From the NCBI GenBank assembly GCA_024138025.1, contig JAMXBD010000025.1:1927501-1991500 (forward strand): a stretch of DNA of 64,000 bases. The letters run 5' to 3'. Below the pieces are notes generated by a model. It made no database searches, was not told where the DNA came from, and saw nothing but the letters and a program-made list of their open reading frames with translations. Positions 23,218-36,335 of the stretch are shown here, piece by piece. A program made the position numbers and the translations under genes. Position 1 is the stretch's first letter. Each line of letters opens with the position of its first letter. This DNA comes from Combretum micranthum. Taxonomy: Eukaryota > Streptophyta > Magnoliopsida > Myrtales > Combretaceae.

Positions 23218-26200
23218 AGCAGTAATGAAGCTAGAATACCCAATTTCATTATAGTCATTGTCTAGCGATAGATATAAACAGATAAAAATTTAATACATAG
23301 AACCCTTCATAATTTTTGTATTAGTTTTCTCAACATAGCGGTACACCTCAAATCCTTATTTTTACCAACGAATTTTTCACATTACATATCACTACTAATA
23401 AATACATGCATGTATACGTATGTTTATACTTTTCAGCTAATCCGATTAGTTTCAATGCCAATTTGGCTTGTGCATAATTGAGAATGCATGAAACTCTCTT
23501 AAGATTAGTATTGAAAATTGCTAATAAGTTTTTAAGTTTAGTCAAATAGTTTATTTAGATTACTGCAAAAAGGTCCTACACACGTATAAAATCCGGCAAG
23601 TTTCAATTGTTATACTAAAGGAAAAGGTCCTATGGTTAGGTTTTAACCTTTATACCGAAAAAATATAAAGTTCTGTCGGTAGAAAAGCATTACGTATTCA
23701 ACCCTATCTAGTCTCACTAGTGATTTATGTGAGTTTTAAAATTTAAATAAAGATAGAATATATTATTCTTACAAGTGGAAAGACTTTAATAAATACCAAT
23801 TTATCAAAATAAGTTATTTTTTTTTTATTAAAATTACAGTAGATATTAACTGATAATTATAATTAACCAAAAAAAAAACAGCGAGAGGAAAGAGAAAAAC
23901 TTAATCACTTAAAGCATGCGTGTCCCTTGGGTGGAATTCTTTAATGGACGCTATCTTGAGTTATGTATTGTATAAACTGCAAATTTGCTTTTTATATTAT
24001 CTTTCCGTTCACTTAAACCTTTAATTATTAAAATCAATCATTCATGCCTTAAATCATTAAGAAATCCTACCTGAAATCCTAATAAGTAATAACCATTCTC
24101 TTCCATTATTGTTATAAGATAGCATAAATAGACTTAAAAATCATATGTTTTAAAATTTTTTGGGATCTAACAAGAAGTAAACATAGAAAATCATGTATTC
24201 ATATCTTGTCTTAGTATGGCCAAAATATCAGAAGGAATACTACAAATGGAAATATCTTATGTCACATTTAATATGCAGAAAATATTCAAAATGAAATGGT
24301 GATTCTAAATTTTATTCTTTTTCTCATATTTTTAGAAGCCAAATCACCATTCCATTCCACAAGCGCCTTAATCATATCTAGTTTAATTATATTTTCATTG
24401 TATTACATATTTATTATTTATTTATTATTAAGTATTTCTTTTTGATAAATACACTACATTTAGTTCCCATTCCATGAACTTCTAAATATAACATTGGATT
24501 TATGATTTTGAAACTTATTCTATTCTAACTCATTTTATTATATTTTAATACATTTCATTCTAAACAATTCTAAGGTACAAAACCTCATTTATAACTTAGG
24601 GAAAGCATAATCATCATGAAATTAACTTGTATCAATTAAGTTGTATCGTGCAACGATGTAAAGCAAGATAAATTATTTGTCTTCGAGGAAAAAAATGCAA
24701 AAAGAAAGAGATTAGGAAAAAGGGGGAAAAAAACATATATCCATTGTTCAAACTATATAAGTTTTTATTCTGCTCTATTTTTCTTAAAATATACTATTAA
24801 AATAACCTAATCTTTATCAGGACCATGAATTATCACCGATAATCTCATAAGAAATGTAGATCAATAACCTGGAAGATTCCAATATATACTTTTTATTAGT
24901 TTTTAGTATACACGCAATGCATCGCTAATTTTTTTTCCCAAAATATTAAAATATTAAACTCTAAACTTTAAAATAAAAGAGGATAAAAATATGTTAGCGT
25001 GAACTTGAAGTATATAATAACTCCAACGTCAAGGGAAGTTCCTGGAATTTGCACATTTTATATTATTATTAGGTCCTTGAATATAAAGTATCAAGGACAA
25101 TAATTCAAAACCATCGCCATCCGGCATCCATGGAACTTGCAAGCACCCACGTCATAATTTTCTATTAAAAATTAATAGACTTATGATCAGGTAATCACGG
25201 ATTAGGCATCTAATCCAAAAGCTGAAGTGGCAATTAGTGCGAGAGGTGGCAGATCTGTGGAATATGTGCAAGTATATTATTATTTGTCGGTTTGTTTCAT
25301 TATATTATGGTCATTTTGATATCATATTTTTAAATATTAAAGAAAAATTTACAGTTTTACTTATAAATAAATAAAACTAATACGATACAGATATAATACA
25401 TATGAGTTACAGCTGTAGATCAAATGTAGATAAAAATCTAATAATGCAAACAGATGTTTAAACTGTCTTTCCATCTTTATAAAAAATTTTAATTCCTGAT
25501 TGAAATATTTCTGGTTACACTCAATGGATAATAATAATTCATGCAGAATAAAAATTAAAAATAAGCATATAATAACGTTTTCGATGATTATATTAGGAAA
25601 ATGAATAGCACTTAATAAAAGAATATTTATACATATCCATCACTATTAGAAGTCATGTAATTAAATAAGATAAATATATGTATGTGTAGATATTAACCAT
25701 AGTAAAAAATATATTCATCATCGAATGGTGAAATATTAGGATGGAGAAATGAAAATCTTTAATAGTCGTTATCAATTACAAATGGTTTATGTGAAACTAA
25801 AGAAAGTATTGATGAGAACTTCATTTTAAAAGAGAGATTGTAAAATAATCTAAAAACCAAGGTAAAGTAGAGTTATTATTAAGTATGATATAGCATATGA
25901 CAAAAATAAGGTATAGAGGTGAAGAACAACTTTTCCAGTCCCATCAACAAACTACTTTAATTAATTCTGCCTAGTGATCATGATTTGGCATGAACTTAAG
26001 CTATCAAATTACCTATAAAATTGATCCTATTAGAAAAGGGATGAGATTATGTTTTACAAAGTAAATAGTTGTCACTTAAGAAATTAAGGAACAAGATAAG
26101 GATACAAAAATATATAATTGAAGAGGAGGAAGGAAAAATGTAATAATTAGAATTTTATGAACTTAGCCTGTTGTAGTAAGTCTTGTAGTTTTTGCTCTTG

Positions 26201-27641
26201 GTGTAAGTTGTTTCTTAAAAAATCACTCGTCTTAAGAGTGCTCCTCAAAATACTTAATTATATAATTCCAATAAATATTAGGTTGTTGTAGATTTTGATT
26301 ATTAAAGTTTCATTACATTCTATCAAGGGATTTCATAATTTAAGCGAGGGATATCATAATTTAAGGGGTGGATACAATTATTTTTAATCAGGTTCGGTTA
26401 ATGGTTGCTTCAAACATATGGTGAGACTCTAGAAAGAAGTATATCTTACTTTCTAATTTTAATTATACAATTTATGAAACAACGCAATGCAAGAAAAAGT
26501 GCTAATTTCTATGTTTAGTTCGTTGGTGAGTTTTATAGAGTACACATGTACATTTCCTATTAATTCTTTAATTACCGACAACAACAACACTAGGAATAAT
26601 TAAGGCGAGAATTAGATCATATTAGACCCTAGTAACCATATCCTATATCATATAGAATAGGTACCAGAATAATGAATACTCTATAATTTCTCAAAATATC
26701 TAGGTAACTAAACCTAACTTATATCATATGCATAATAAATTTACACAAATATGATATGTATTTTGAGACTTTTGGAAAACTTGTGACCTATATATGTGTG
26801 TTTGTGTGTTTCATCACCTTGGGTTTTTATTAGTAAAGGGACATATGTAAGCTTTATGATTGGTCCATAGTAACTAATTATCATTATTAAATATAATTAA
26901 TTAAATAATATAATTAAAAGTATAGCAAAAAATAGAAAGAAAAATAATGAAAAGAAAAGAAAAGAATACGAACATTAAGCCCAACTACGATTTGGTAATA
27001 TTTCTACTTTTTTTTTCTTTTAATTTCTATAGTGTTATGTGATCACCCACCGCTTGTAGGGCTATACAATCCACCTATAGTGTTAGTGGTGATCTATCAT
27101 AGGTTATGGCTGCACACGACCACTCCAAAGCTTAGTAGTGGTCATTCAGAGGTATAGCTAGAAAAAGGGTCGCAGTTTTAACCTTAATTTCCCTTTTCGT
27201 TTTGCTTTATTTTTTTATTTATTTTCGATTCATGTTAGTTTTATCAAAATTAGTTAATAATATTAACACATGGTGATAAAGCATGGGTTGTGTTTATCAA
27301 AAGAAAGCATACGAGTTAGGACTTTACAAAAGAACCAAAATGTATATTATGTTTTTATAACTTTCCCTAATAGATATTAATCACTTGATAAATATAATAA
27401 AAACTCACCTAATCATGATCCAATATTTTAGACTAACAATTGGTCAAAATAGTAAATATATCTCACATCTCTAATTCGGATTGCTACCTTAGTTTATATT
27501 TGTTGTGAGAAAAATACAAATCCTATAAAGTACCGATTCTAAGTTGATTCCAAGGCAATATAAAGATATATTATGGTTTTAATGTTCGATTTTTTAAAAT
27601 TTATAGTTATAGAAATACAAAAAGGAATACTTGACCAAACA
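23218..27641. other. Intergenic, AT-rich, no gene seen
   Basis: No protein-like frame longer than about 65 codons. A small hairpin joins GAAATGGTGATTCT (24293-24306) and AAATCACCATTCC (24341-24353), perhaps part of a MITE. A GT-rich stretch lies near 26795-26812. The remainder is unassigned, probably decayed repeats. Confidence 0.4.
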
Positions 27642-28221
27642 AAGGGCTGAACGGGTCTATGATGGGTAGGATATAAACTCTTACCTCTATCCTATCCTGT
27701 AAGGACAAGGTGCAGAATTTTGTATCCAGAACTTACCCTAGAGCACCTTATATCTGCTTTGTATCATGTATCTTATAAAACTCATAGGGTACAAAATATC
27801 CTATGGAACCTATACTTTTCTTTTTCTTTTTAAAATTTCAAGTTGTAATATGCAAAATTACCTTATTTATATATATTCATTATAAATAACATATCGGAAA
27901 AAAAATTAAAGCGATTGCAAAATGAAAAATATAGTATTATTATTATTTATTCATTAATTATTTTATATTATAATTTTTTTAATAGAGTACATTTTTCAAG
28001 ATAGATTTAGGGTACCCTAAAACCTGTATATTCTATTATATAAGTTCTAAGGTGGGTATAGGATATAAAGACCTCATACACATACTCTATCCTGTGAAAG
28101 CAAGTTTTAAAAAAATAATATTTGTACTTTACTTTACGGCCCTCAATACCCACCTAGACCCTACCTGATTGAGCAAGGTGCGAGTATCCAACCTATACGA
28201 CAAAGTTACCTACTCACCCCT
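27642..28221. mobile_element. Possible non-autonomous hAT derivative
   Basis: The left end AAGGGCTGAACGGGT and the inverted right end TAGGGGTGAGTAGGT resemble decayed hAT termini. Flanking 8-mers ACCAAACA and ACCTAAAT match at only 5 of 8 positions. Phrases like GGGTAGGATATAAA recur near both ends. The boundaries are tentative. Confidence 0.35.
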
Positions 28222-29916
28222 ACCTAAATCCTTCTATATCCACTTGATAATGATAATGATGGCATTGATCGTATGTAGTGTACGCATGTGTATTTTGACC
28301 TCCATTTTGCCGTTATTACTTGTTAGAACCCGATTGGGGTTTGACCCATATGTTAGGGGATAAGGGATCGAATAGGGTTTAAGTAAAAGACGAATTGAGG
28401 TCAATAAAAAGTAAAAATATTGGACACATTTTAATTATGAAAGACAAATATATATAGTATTACTCATTCAAATTCACATGTGGGTCAAATCCATCAGTTG
28501 TAGCTATTAAATCCATAAAAAGCATATGCCTTAAAAAAATATATAATGATTATCTTTATAAATTTATAATACATTATGAATATATATTTAAAATTATAGT
28601 AAGTTATTGTTTCTTTTTTTTTTTTTTTTTTTGCCACTTCAACCCTATTAACCGGGTCAGTCCGGATTTCAATCCAAAATAAATTATGTAAGTTACATAG
28701 AAAGTGCGAGGCTACGAGAGGAACTTTGATCTTGTTACATTAGATTCATGAACAATGCCAAATACAACGAATTTGTCTCTTAAATCACGTGTGTCGGTCT
28801 GTGCGTCAAAATTCACACGTAAACATAAAAATTTGTAGTTGCGTACGTTCGTTGGACTCTAATATTGCTCGTATGCCATAGGAAGCATATTCGTCGTCAA
28901 GGGACATTTTGGGTCTTCCCATATATCATAATCTATTACTAGGAGAAAAACAGACGTTATAATCCGTATATCAGCTATCGATTTAAAAATTTATAGTCAT
29001 ATTAATGAAAATATATAATTATTTTATATATTGACTACATACATATATATCTAAATTATTACAATATATATTACTTAATATACCTAACCCAGATATGGTC
29101 TACTACTAATATTCCACGATCGAGTCTAATACCATATTTCAGCAACTTTTAAGTCAAAATAAAAATAGATAGGAAAACCGAAGGGGAAGAAAAGATAGAT
29201 ACCTTAATTAAATTTTTCTTCATCTTGTCGTAATCCTTTCCTTTTTGAGAAAAATGTTTAAATTCCTTTTAATTTCCCTCTCTTTTCTAACCAATTCATC
29301 GTATTTTAATTTCCATCGGAATTACCATCACATGATTCCTTCCTATATTTATCTTCATCGGTTAGCTTTTATTTCCACATTCCAAACACTATATAAAAGT
29401 CATGACAAATGGTGGTTCTTGTTAAAAGAGTAAGTAAATTTGCATAAAAATATAAAAGAGAATTAATAAAGACATGAAAGTCTTTTTTTTTTCTCAATTT
29501 CAACGGAAAATAATGGATTTGAACTTAAAAATTCTCACATGAAAACCAAAAAGATGACACTAAACCATAAATTTATTAGCAACATGAAAGTTGGAATTAC
29601 TAGCATTGGATGTCTTATGCTACCTTAAAGGAGAGTTCATTATAATTTATCTTGAGATTAAAGCAAAGATGTAGTTAGTTTTTTCTAGGTTATAATTCAA
29701 TCAAGATATAAATATCTCAACTTGAAACTCCAAGAGAAGTAGAACTTGATCTTAACTATAATACTAAAGCGTGATAAATTTGTTTTACTGGCAAATCCTC
29801 TTAATTTTTTTTTAATTTATAAATGTCTCTAACTTCCTTTAAATTAAAGTTATTTCTCTCTTATTCACAAACACTTAAAAGTTAATTACTGTAAATCAAC
29901 AATTTTCTTATTAATT
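28222..29916. other. Intergenic, no gene seen
   Basis: Holds a poly-T tract (about 28613-28632) and otherwise AT-rich single-copy-looking sequence. The 62-codon frame at 29245-29433 has no recognisable product. Confidence 0.35.
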
Positions 29917-30680
29917 TTAATGTATATTATATTTGAAAGATCACATATCCTAACACATGTCCATTCGATATGTGTCTAAAGCGTAAGAGCTCAATCCATT
30001 CTAATAAATTTTTAAGTTGAATTAGTTCATGTTGAATGGAAATCAATTCTATCAATTTATCTTCTTTTAATTTCTCTTAATTTTATTCTATTATATGTAA
30101 ACAATGGTTAAAATTAAAAGAGAAAGATCATATCAATATGTCATAAGATATTTCGATAATTTAGGTATATTTCAATTATTGATCTGTAAATTGAGGATAA
30201 TTGAGAAAATAAAATCCAAAATCCCAATCTATCAAACTTACCTTTGCTTTGTATCATATTTTCTTTAAAGAATCATACACTTTATATTATTTTTTTATTT
30301 TTGATATGTATTATATTTAATATCTTTTATTTTAAGATTAGATATTGTAACACATGTCCATGCCATACTTGTATTCTAACACATTTCTGTTCAATACGTA
30401 TATGAAGTGTAAGGCCCAATACATGCTAATAAATTTAAAATTGGATGAGTGGGAATCATATTGAATGGAAATCAATTCTATCCAATTACCTTGTCTTAGT
30501 TTTTCTTAATTTTATTCTATTATATATATAAACAGTGGTTGAGATTAAAAGAGAAGGACAAAAAAGGATCATATCTAATTGAGGGTAATTGAAAAAAGAA
30601 AACCTAAAGATCCAGATTCATTGAATCTATCTAGCTTTCTATCATATTCAAATGTACTTTATTAAAGAAAACACATAAAA
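29917..30680. repeat. Diverged tandem duplication, unit about 400 bp
   Basis: About 29917-30300 and 30301-30680 share an ordered series of phrases: TATTATATTT, AACACATGTCCAT, GAATGGAAATCAATTCTATC, TTAATTTTATTCTATTATAT, and an AATGGTT/CAGTGGTT..ATTAAAAGAGAA block. It sits about 300 bp upstream of the CDA1 core promoter. Confidence 0.65.
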
Positions 30681-31021
30681 AGAAATTTTAACCTTTATCA
30701 CTAGATTGTTTAGTTCCATTATTTAAATGATTATAGAACTTAATGTAATAAGTATCTTAATGATTGATTACGATTATATATAAAATTAAGTTATTTAATA
30801 ATTTGAAAACCAATTCTTAAATATTAAATTGGAATAAAATAACAATTTTTAACTTTTTAAGATGGAATTCAATTTCGACTTCTTAAATTAAGTCCAGTGT
30901 GGGGATAGAAATAAATAAGTCCCAAAAATTGTGATTGCGTTTTGTACGCACACTGAAGGTACCATTGGTGTTACATCCAAGTTGCTATGGGGAAAAAAAA
31001 TGCCTAATCACAAGCCTACCT

Positions 31022-31093
31022 CTATATATAGTTCCCCTGCACTGCCAAGTTTCTCCCCCTTCCCCCCCTCCTCTCTCTCTCTCTCTCTCTCTC
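31022..31093 (+). promoter_or_regulatory. CDA1 core promoter and CT-rich leader
   Basis: A TATATA box at 31023-31030 lies about 80 bp before the ATG. A pyrimidine-rich leader with (CT)n at about 31070-31093 lies between, a common arrangement for plant core promoters and 5' UTRs. The transcription start, probably near 31055, is inferred from spacing. Confidence 0.65.
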
Positions 31094-31109
31094 CCCATCT
31101 CCTCCATCA

Positions 31110-32030
31110 ATGGAACCACCCAAGTTTGTAATATCCTCAGCCGAAGCCACCTCCATGGCAGAAACCTCCAACCTCTCTCTCCCAAACCTCCTCCCATCCA
31201 TAGTCCAATCGACCCTCCCCCTCAGCCGCCCTCCCATCTCCAATTACCCCGTAGCAGCAGTCGGCCTTGGCGGCTCCGGCAGCATCTATCTCGGCGTAAA
31301 CCTCGAATTCCCCGGCCTCCCCCTCCACCATTCCGTCCACGCCGAACAATTCCTCCTAACCAACCTCTCCCTCAACAACGAATCCTCTCTCGCCTACATG
31401 GCAGTATCCTCCGCCCCTTGTGGCCATTGCCGCCAGTTCTACCAAGAACTCCACCATGCAGCCGACGTAAAAATCCTCCTAAACTCGGATAAAGAAAACA
31501 AGGAGTATGCCAGATTGTCGGATTTTTTGCCCTATAGGTTTGGACCCCATGATTTGTTGGACAAGAACGCACCTCTACTTCTAGAGCCACGTGACAATGA
31601 TCTGATATTATTATCATCTAATGATGAAAACAGCGTAAGAGTACATGATCGTTGCAATGGAGTTCTCGGAAAGGGAGGCACGTTCGGATTTTTTAATGGG
31701 CTGATGCATGCAGCTTTAGAGGCAGCCAACAAGTCCCACGCGCCTTATAGCGCGTGCCCTTCTGGCGTGGCGTTGGTTGATGTTGAAGGGAAGGTGTATA
31801 AGGGGAGTTATAAGGAGTCTGCCGCGCATAACCCAAGTTTCGGTCCCGTGCAGGCGGCGCTGGTGGCGTTTGTGGCGGGTGGTGGTGGTGATTATGAGAG
31901 GATTGTAGGGGGAGTTTTGGTGGAGAGAGAAGGTGCTGTTGTGAAGCAGGAGGAGACTGCTAGGTTGTTGTTGAAAGTTGTTGCACCAAAGTGTGAGTTT
32001 AGGGTTGTTAATTGCACCAAAAAAGTCTAA
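31110..32030 (+). CDS. CDA1: Cytidine deaminase
   Basis: A 306-residue intronless gene. It deaminates cytidine and deoxycytidine to uridine and deoxyuridine in pyrimidine salvage, probably in the cytosol. The N-terminal catalytic half has VHAEQ (H77-E79) and APCGHCRQF (C104, C107), the zinc ligands and catalytic glutamate. The C-terminal half (about 195-270, HAPYSACPSGVALVD, NPSFGPVQAALVA) is the second, non-catalytic CDA domain usual in plants. Length matches plant CDA1 (about 300 residues). The start at 31110 follows a TATA box and CT-rich leader, and the next in-frame ATG is 15 codons in. The first 400 bases are rich in C, unlike the rest of the window. Fully intact. Confidence 0.97.
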   Translation: MEPPKFVISSAEATSMAETSNLSLPNLLPSIVQSTLPLSRPPISNYPVAAVGLGGSGSIYLGVNLEFPGLPLHHSVHAEQFLLTNLSLNNESSLAYMAVSSAPCGHCRQFYQELHHAADVKILLNSDKENKEYARLSDFLPYRFGPHDLLDKNAPLLLEPRDNDLILLSSNDENSVRVHDRCNGVLGKGGTFGFFNGLMHAALEAANKSHAPYSACPSGVALVDVEGKVYKGSYKESAAHNPSFGPVQAALVAFVAGGGGDYERIVGGVLVEREGAVVKQEETARLLLKVVAPKCEFRVVNCTKKV

Positions 32031-32059
32031 TTGACTGGGGGGAATATAAAAATACTAGG

Positions 32060-32065
32060 AATAAA
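32060..32065 (+). terminator. Candidate poly(A) signal of CDA1
   Basis: AATAAA about 30 bases after the stop codon. Plant signals are loose, so this is only a candidate. Confidence 0.4.
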
Positions 32066-35000
32066 GCTTCCCCCCTTAATTGATGTTATGTATAGATATC
32101 ATGTTTTATATTATAATATATATAATGAAAATTCGCTTATAATAACACATGATTAAATTAAATATGTGTTAGATTACCATTCTCTTGAATAATTTTTAAC
32201 ATACAAAACGTGTGATTAAGAATAAAGTCTTAATTATGTGCTTTCATGATCTCTGTTGTAAACACTAAAGATTAGTCCTTTTCTTTGATAATATATTTTT
32301 TATCGTCTCGAGGACATTGTATGATTACCGATTCCTTAAATAAAAATTACTCAAATACTATTTACATAAATTAATTATCAAAATGCTGACGCAAAATCAC
32401 ATGTTAAATAGGTATTTTGCAAATTTACAAATGAATTTCATGTTGAAGATGTGATTCATGAAAAAATATGAATCACCTATTAAAGATGATATTTACGTGC
32501 AATATAAGTGAATCATCCTTTCAAGATGTAATTCATCTTAAAAAATTATAAAACGTCCTTTGAAAATGCGATTCAGCATTTTATATTGTTTAATATGCAA
32601 TTTCGTATCGATATTTATGTAATTATTTTTGACTAATTTGTATTTATGTAATTTTTTTCTAAAAAATTGGTGGATACATGTTTCACCCATTTTTCTAAAA
32701 TTGAGATGCAAGTGGTGATGATGATGATCATGCTTTTTCTTGGGAATTTGCTGATGGGTAGGTGATAGGATTTGATTCTCATTAATGAGTCATACAAGTA
32801 GGTCAAGAGGTTCAGAAGATCATTTCATGAGCAATGATGCCAAATACCGTGTATAGTGAAGAATAAGAATCTATCATCGCATGATACTTTAATCGTATAA
32901 TAACTAATCGTATTATAATTAAAATAGAGATGATAATTAATATATTTAATATTTTAATAGCATAATCACGGTTGGGTAAGATAATTTATAAAATAAAATT
33001 AAAAATAATTCCTATATAGCACATCATCTATTTGGTAGGCCGGTGGCTTGTTCGTAGTGCTATTATGTTGACGTAAAAGGGTAAATTCTTGCATGGATGG
33101 ACCAGGTTTTTTATACACTTGGTTACAAATTGCATTAGTAATAGATGTCCACATTTTTGAGATTGTGGGTGGGTCATTATATAACTCTCTCTCTCTCTCT
33201 ATATATATATATAAAAGACAAGCTCTTGGTCGTATATATATAAGTTATACAACTCGTAAAATACTCAAATTTAGTTTGATATTTTTTTTCAAAAGATTCA
33301 AATCAAGCTCAAAATCGTATTATTTTGAGCAAATGATTAAGCTGAGCTCAAACTTCAAAACGTTTAGCTCAACCAACCTACAAATCTAATTAAATTTGAG
33401 TCAAGTATAAATGTTATCTGAGTTTGATATTAATATTATATCATAAGAAAGAATTTTTTTTAAAAATAAATCAAGATTAAAAAAGTTTGATCAAACCCAG
33501 TTTTTTGAATGCCACTTTAAGTAGAGCTTGAAGACAAAATTCTAAATTCAATTGATATTAGACTTCAAAATTTTATGTTGAACTTAGATTCAAATTCATC
33601 TTGTCTAAATTTAGCTCATTTACAACCCTCATCGATCTAATTTATAATGATTCGATAGCCTATGCATAAGTTAAAGCCAATCAATTCCAATCCAATAATC
33701 AGTCCATCGTAGCTATATTTCTTTAGGGAAGTAAAGAAGAAATAATTAATACAATTGGAAAAAGTTTTGATCTTTTTTTTAAATGTACATTCTGAGCTAG
33801 ATTGCTTTCCTGCGTCATCCTGTGTAAAGACATACTTAAAAAGCAGGGCAAAGTCACCTACCCTTTGATTAAAGCATTGTGCATGCAGGTAAAAGCATGG
33901 ATTGGAATCCATGCATTTAGATATAATTAATATGGAAATGGTCCCAGAACCTGTTTTATCACGTTATGTGTGTGGTGCGTTGAAAGTTGCTGCGGTGGCC
34001 TTCCAACAAATTTTACTTTCTAGAGACATACGCCTTTGATTTTAGGTGGTAGTGAATTGTCCACATTTTCCACCTTGTACTATGAATGTGCTCATTAAAG
34101 CAGGTAATCATGACTACTCTTTTTTTTTTTTTTGGTGTTGATGAGCAATCCTAGGCCATAGTAAAATGATCTCCTAATAATGTCCGCAAATGGTCAGTTC
34201 ACTTTATCAAAACGGTACAACAATAATCTTATTAGAATCTTAATCCTTCTAGAATAGTTGTCATCATGTTTTTTTTTTTTTTTTAATTTGCCAATAGTTA
34301 TCATGACATTTATTTGTACTTTAAATAGGTAGTCTAAATTTTATATAGAATTTCTATTATAAGATATAAGGATAATTACAAATTATCATATTGTTGAAGG
34401 TATAGAGTTAGATACAAAAAAACCATGTACCTGTAAACACGAAAACACAATTAGTGTTGCACTGGAATAGTTTGATGCAACCACTGTAATGTTTAAATTA
34501 ACATTGGGTTCTAGAAGATGCTAACATATAAAGTATTTGGATTGAACTGTGGAAAAAAACTTCTTGTACCTTTTTCACCATGACCTTTTATATGGAGTAG
34601 CTATGATAGAATTTGAGGGGCTATACAATATCTGCATTCCACGTGGAAAACTCCCCACTTCAGTTGGCTAGCCCAAATGTCTCGAAACACGAAAGTGTTA
34701 GGTACAAAGGGTGGCTGGACTGGTACGGGAACCCCTGTGAAGATACAAATGCCGAATAGGTTGCCATGAACCCCATGGTTGTGGTCGTGACCTTTGAGAC
34801 CTCATCGCCATGGGCCTTCACCCAAGGAGTTGCAACCAAAGCGAATCGGGACTTCGATCATGACGAGAAGCGATGTCTCTATGGCACTTGTGTAAGAGAT
34901 TAAGGTGTTACTTAGGCTTGAGGCCTTATGGGCCAAACCTTTCGAAGGGTTCCCGATGGGCTTAGGTCCCATTGGTCTATTGTTGTGGCTAGTGAACAAG

Positions 35001-36335
35001 GGCAAAAAAATCTTTTATCGAGACATATCAAACCTCTATTTAAGTGTGGATTTATTGAAAGTGCACTTTTACACCCCTAAATTTTTAGTATTTTGAAAGT
35101 TTAAGGGGTGATTCTACGTAGATGAAAGTTTAAGGGATCAATCCACATATATATGAATGTTTAAGGAATAATTTACAATCTCCATGTTTTATTTTCACGA
35201 AAAATTGTCAATTATGTCAATTTTGAAAAGTTTAAGGAATCTAAAGTACACTTTGAAAGTTTACAGAGTGAATCTATTAAAAGTTCAAGGGATAATTTGT
35301 AATTTCTCCCAAAATATATTGAGTAGTTGCTTATTATTCAAACTTATAAATAATAAATTAATATTAGTACAAATTTTTTCTTTAAAAAATTCTCATTAAA
35401 ATGAAAAATCAATAAATAACAATCTTATTGCATCTTTATTCTATTCCTCAATAATATTAAATTACACTTTTACTTTATTCAATAAAGTGAATGAATACTT
35501 AATTTTTAGTAATAAATAGTAATAATGGCATCCACTATGGCTCATAACCATTAAATAAAATTCTTAAAAAAAAAAAAACTATCTCAAGAGAAAATGAATA
35601 CTAATAATTTTGGGAGTGCTTGGCTTCTTAGTTTGACATCCACTTGACATCAATTTACTAGTCATTTCTAACCAGATATTTGGTTAAAAAAAATGAAAAA
35701 AGAAAAACATCGAGATTTGGTTACTCATTTTCAAATTAAATACAAATACAAATTAAATTCAAATCATAAAAGTAGTCAATCCAAACAAACCTTTTATCCA
35801 TACATGATGGTAGTTAGTGATAAAGAGTAATAATAGCTGCCAACATGGTCAATAACCAAAAGAAATGATTCCTTCATTTCGAAAACTCATTATAATCCCG
35901 AGAGGTCATCAATAATGTAAGTTTATACTTTTTAGTGATGAATGGAGATAATAGCAGATGGTTAATGACCAACTCAAATGACTTCTTCCTATTAAAACAG
36001 GAAATGGTAATACATGCTTAAGTCAAATCCAGATAGAAGCCACTTTCCTAAGGTATTTTGCAGTTTGTTCATACAAAAATTCCATACTCAAGAATAGATC
36101 ATATAAGAGCAATTCCAAATAATTGAGATTCAACTGTATAAATTCTCTGTAACCAAGTTTCATCCCAACTATGATAGAAAAATAAATCTACATCATATAA
36201 GCAAAGCTAGAAATGACAAAGAATAACAAAAACAATATCTATGTATAGATGTCTTAACAAAGCAATCGGGAATATACAGCATAAAGTGAAGCTATAGCCT
36301 GAGAGATGCTAATGTAAAAGGCTCCTGATGGAGGC
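32066..36335. other. Intergenic with repeat fragments
   Basis: About 32390-32590 has scattered GATGTGATTCATG-like motifs. About 33220-33630 is AGCTCAA-rich and ends GCTCATTTACAACCCT, resembling a hAT right end; a matching left end was not found. About 34640-35010 is an unusually GC-rich patch without a recognisable gene. About 35050-35310 contains spaced GAAAGTTTAAGGGGTGA-like phrases, akin to positions 60-160. Poly-T tracts lie at 34120-34133 and 34268-34284. Confidence 0.4.

Noticed and set aside
30935..31492. 185-codon frame overlapping CDA1 on the plus strand, and minus-strand frames at 31022-31349
   Set aside because: Low-complexity proline/serine or glycine/glutamate translations of the C-rich CDA1 start; shadows of the real gene.
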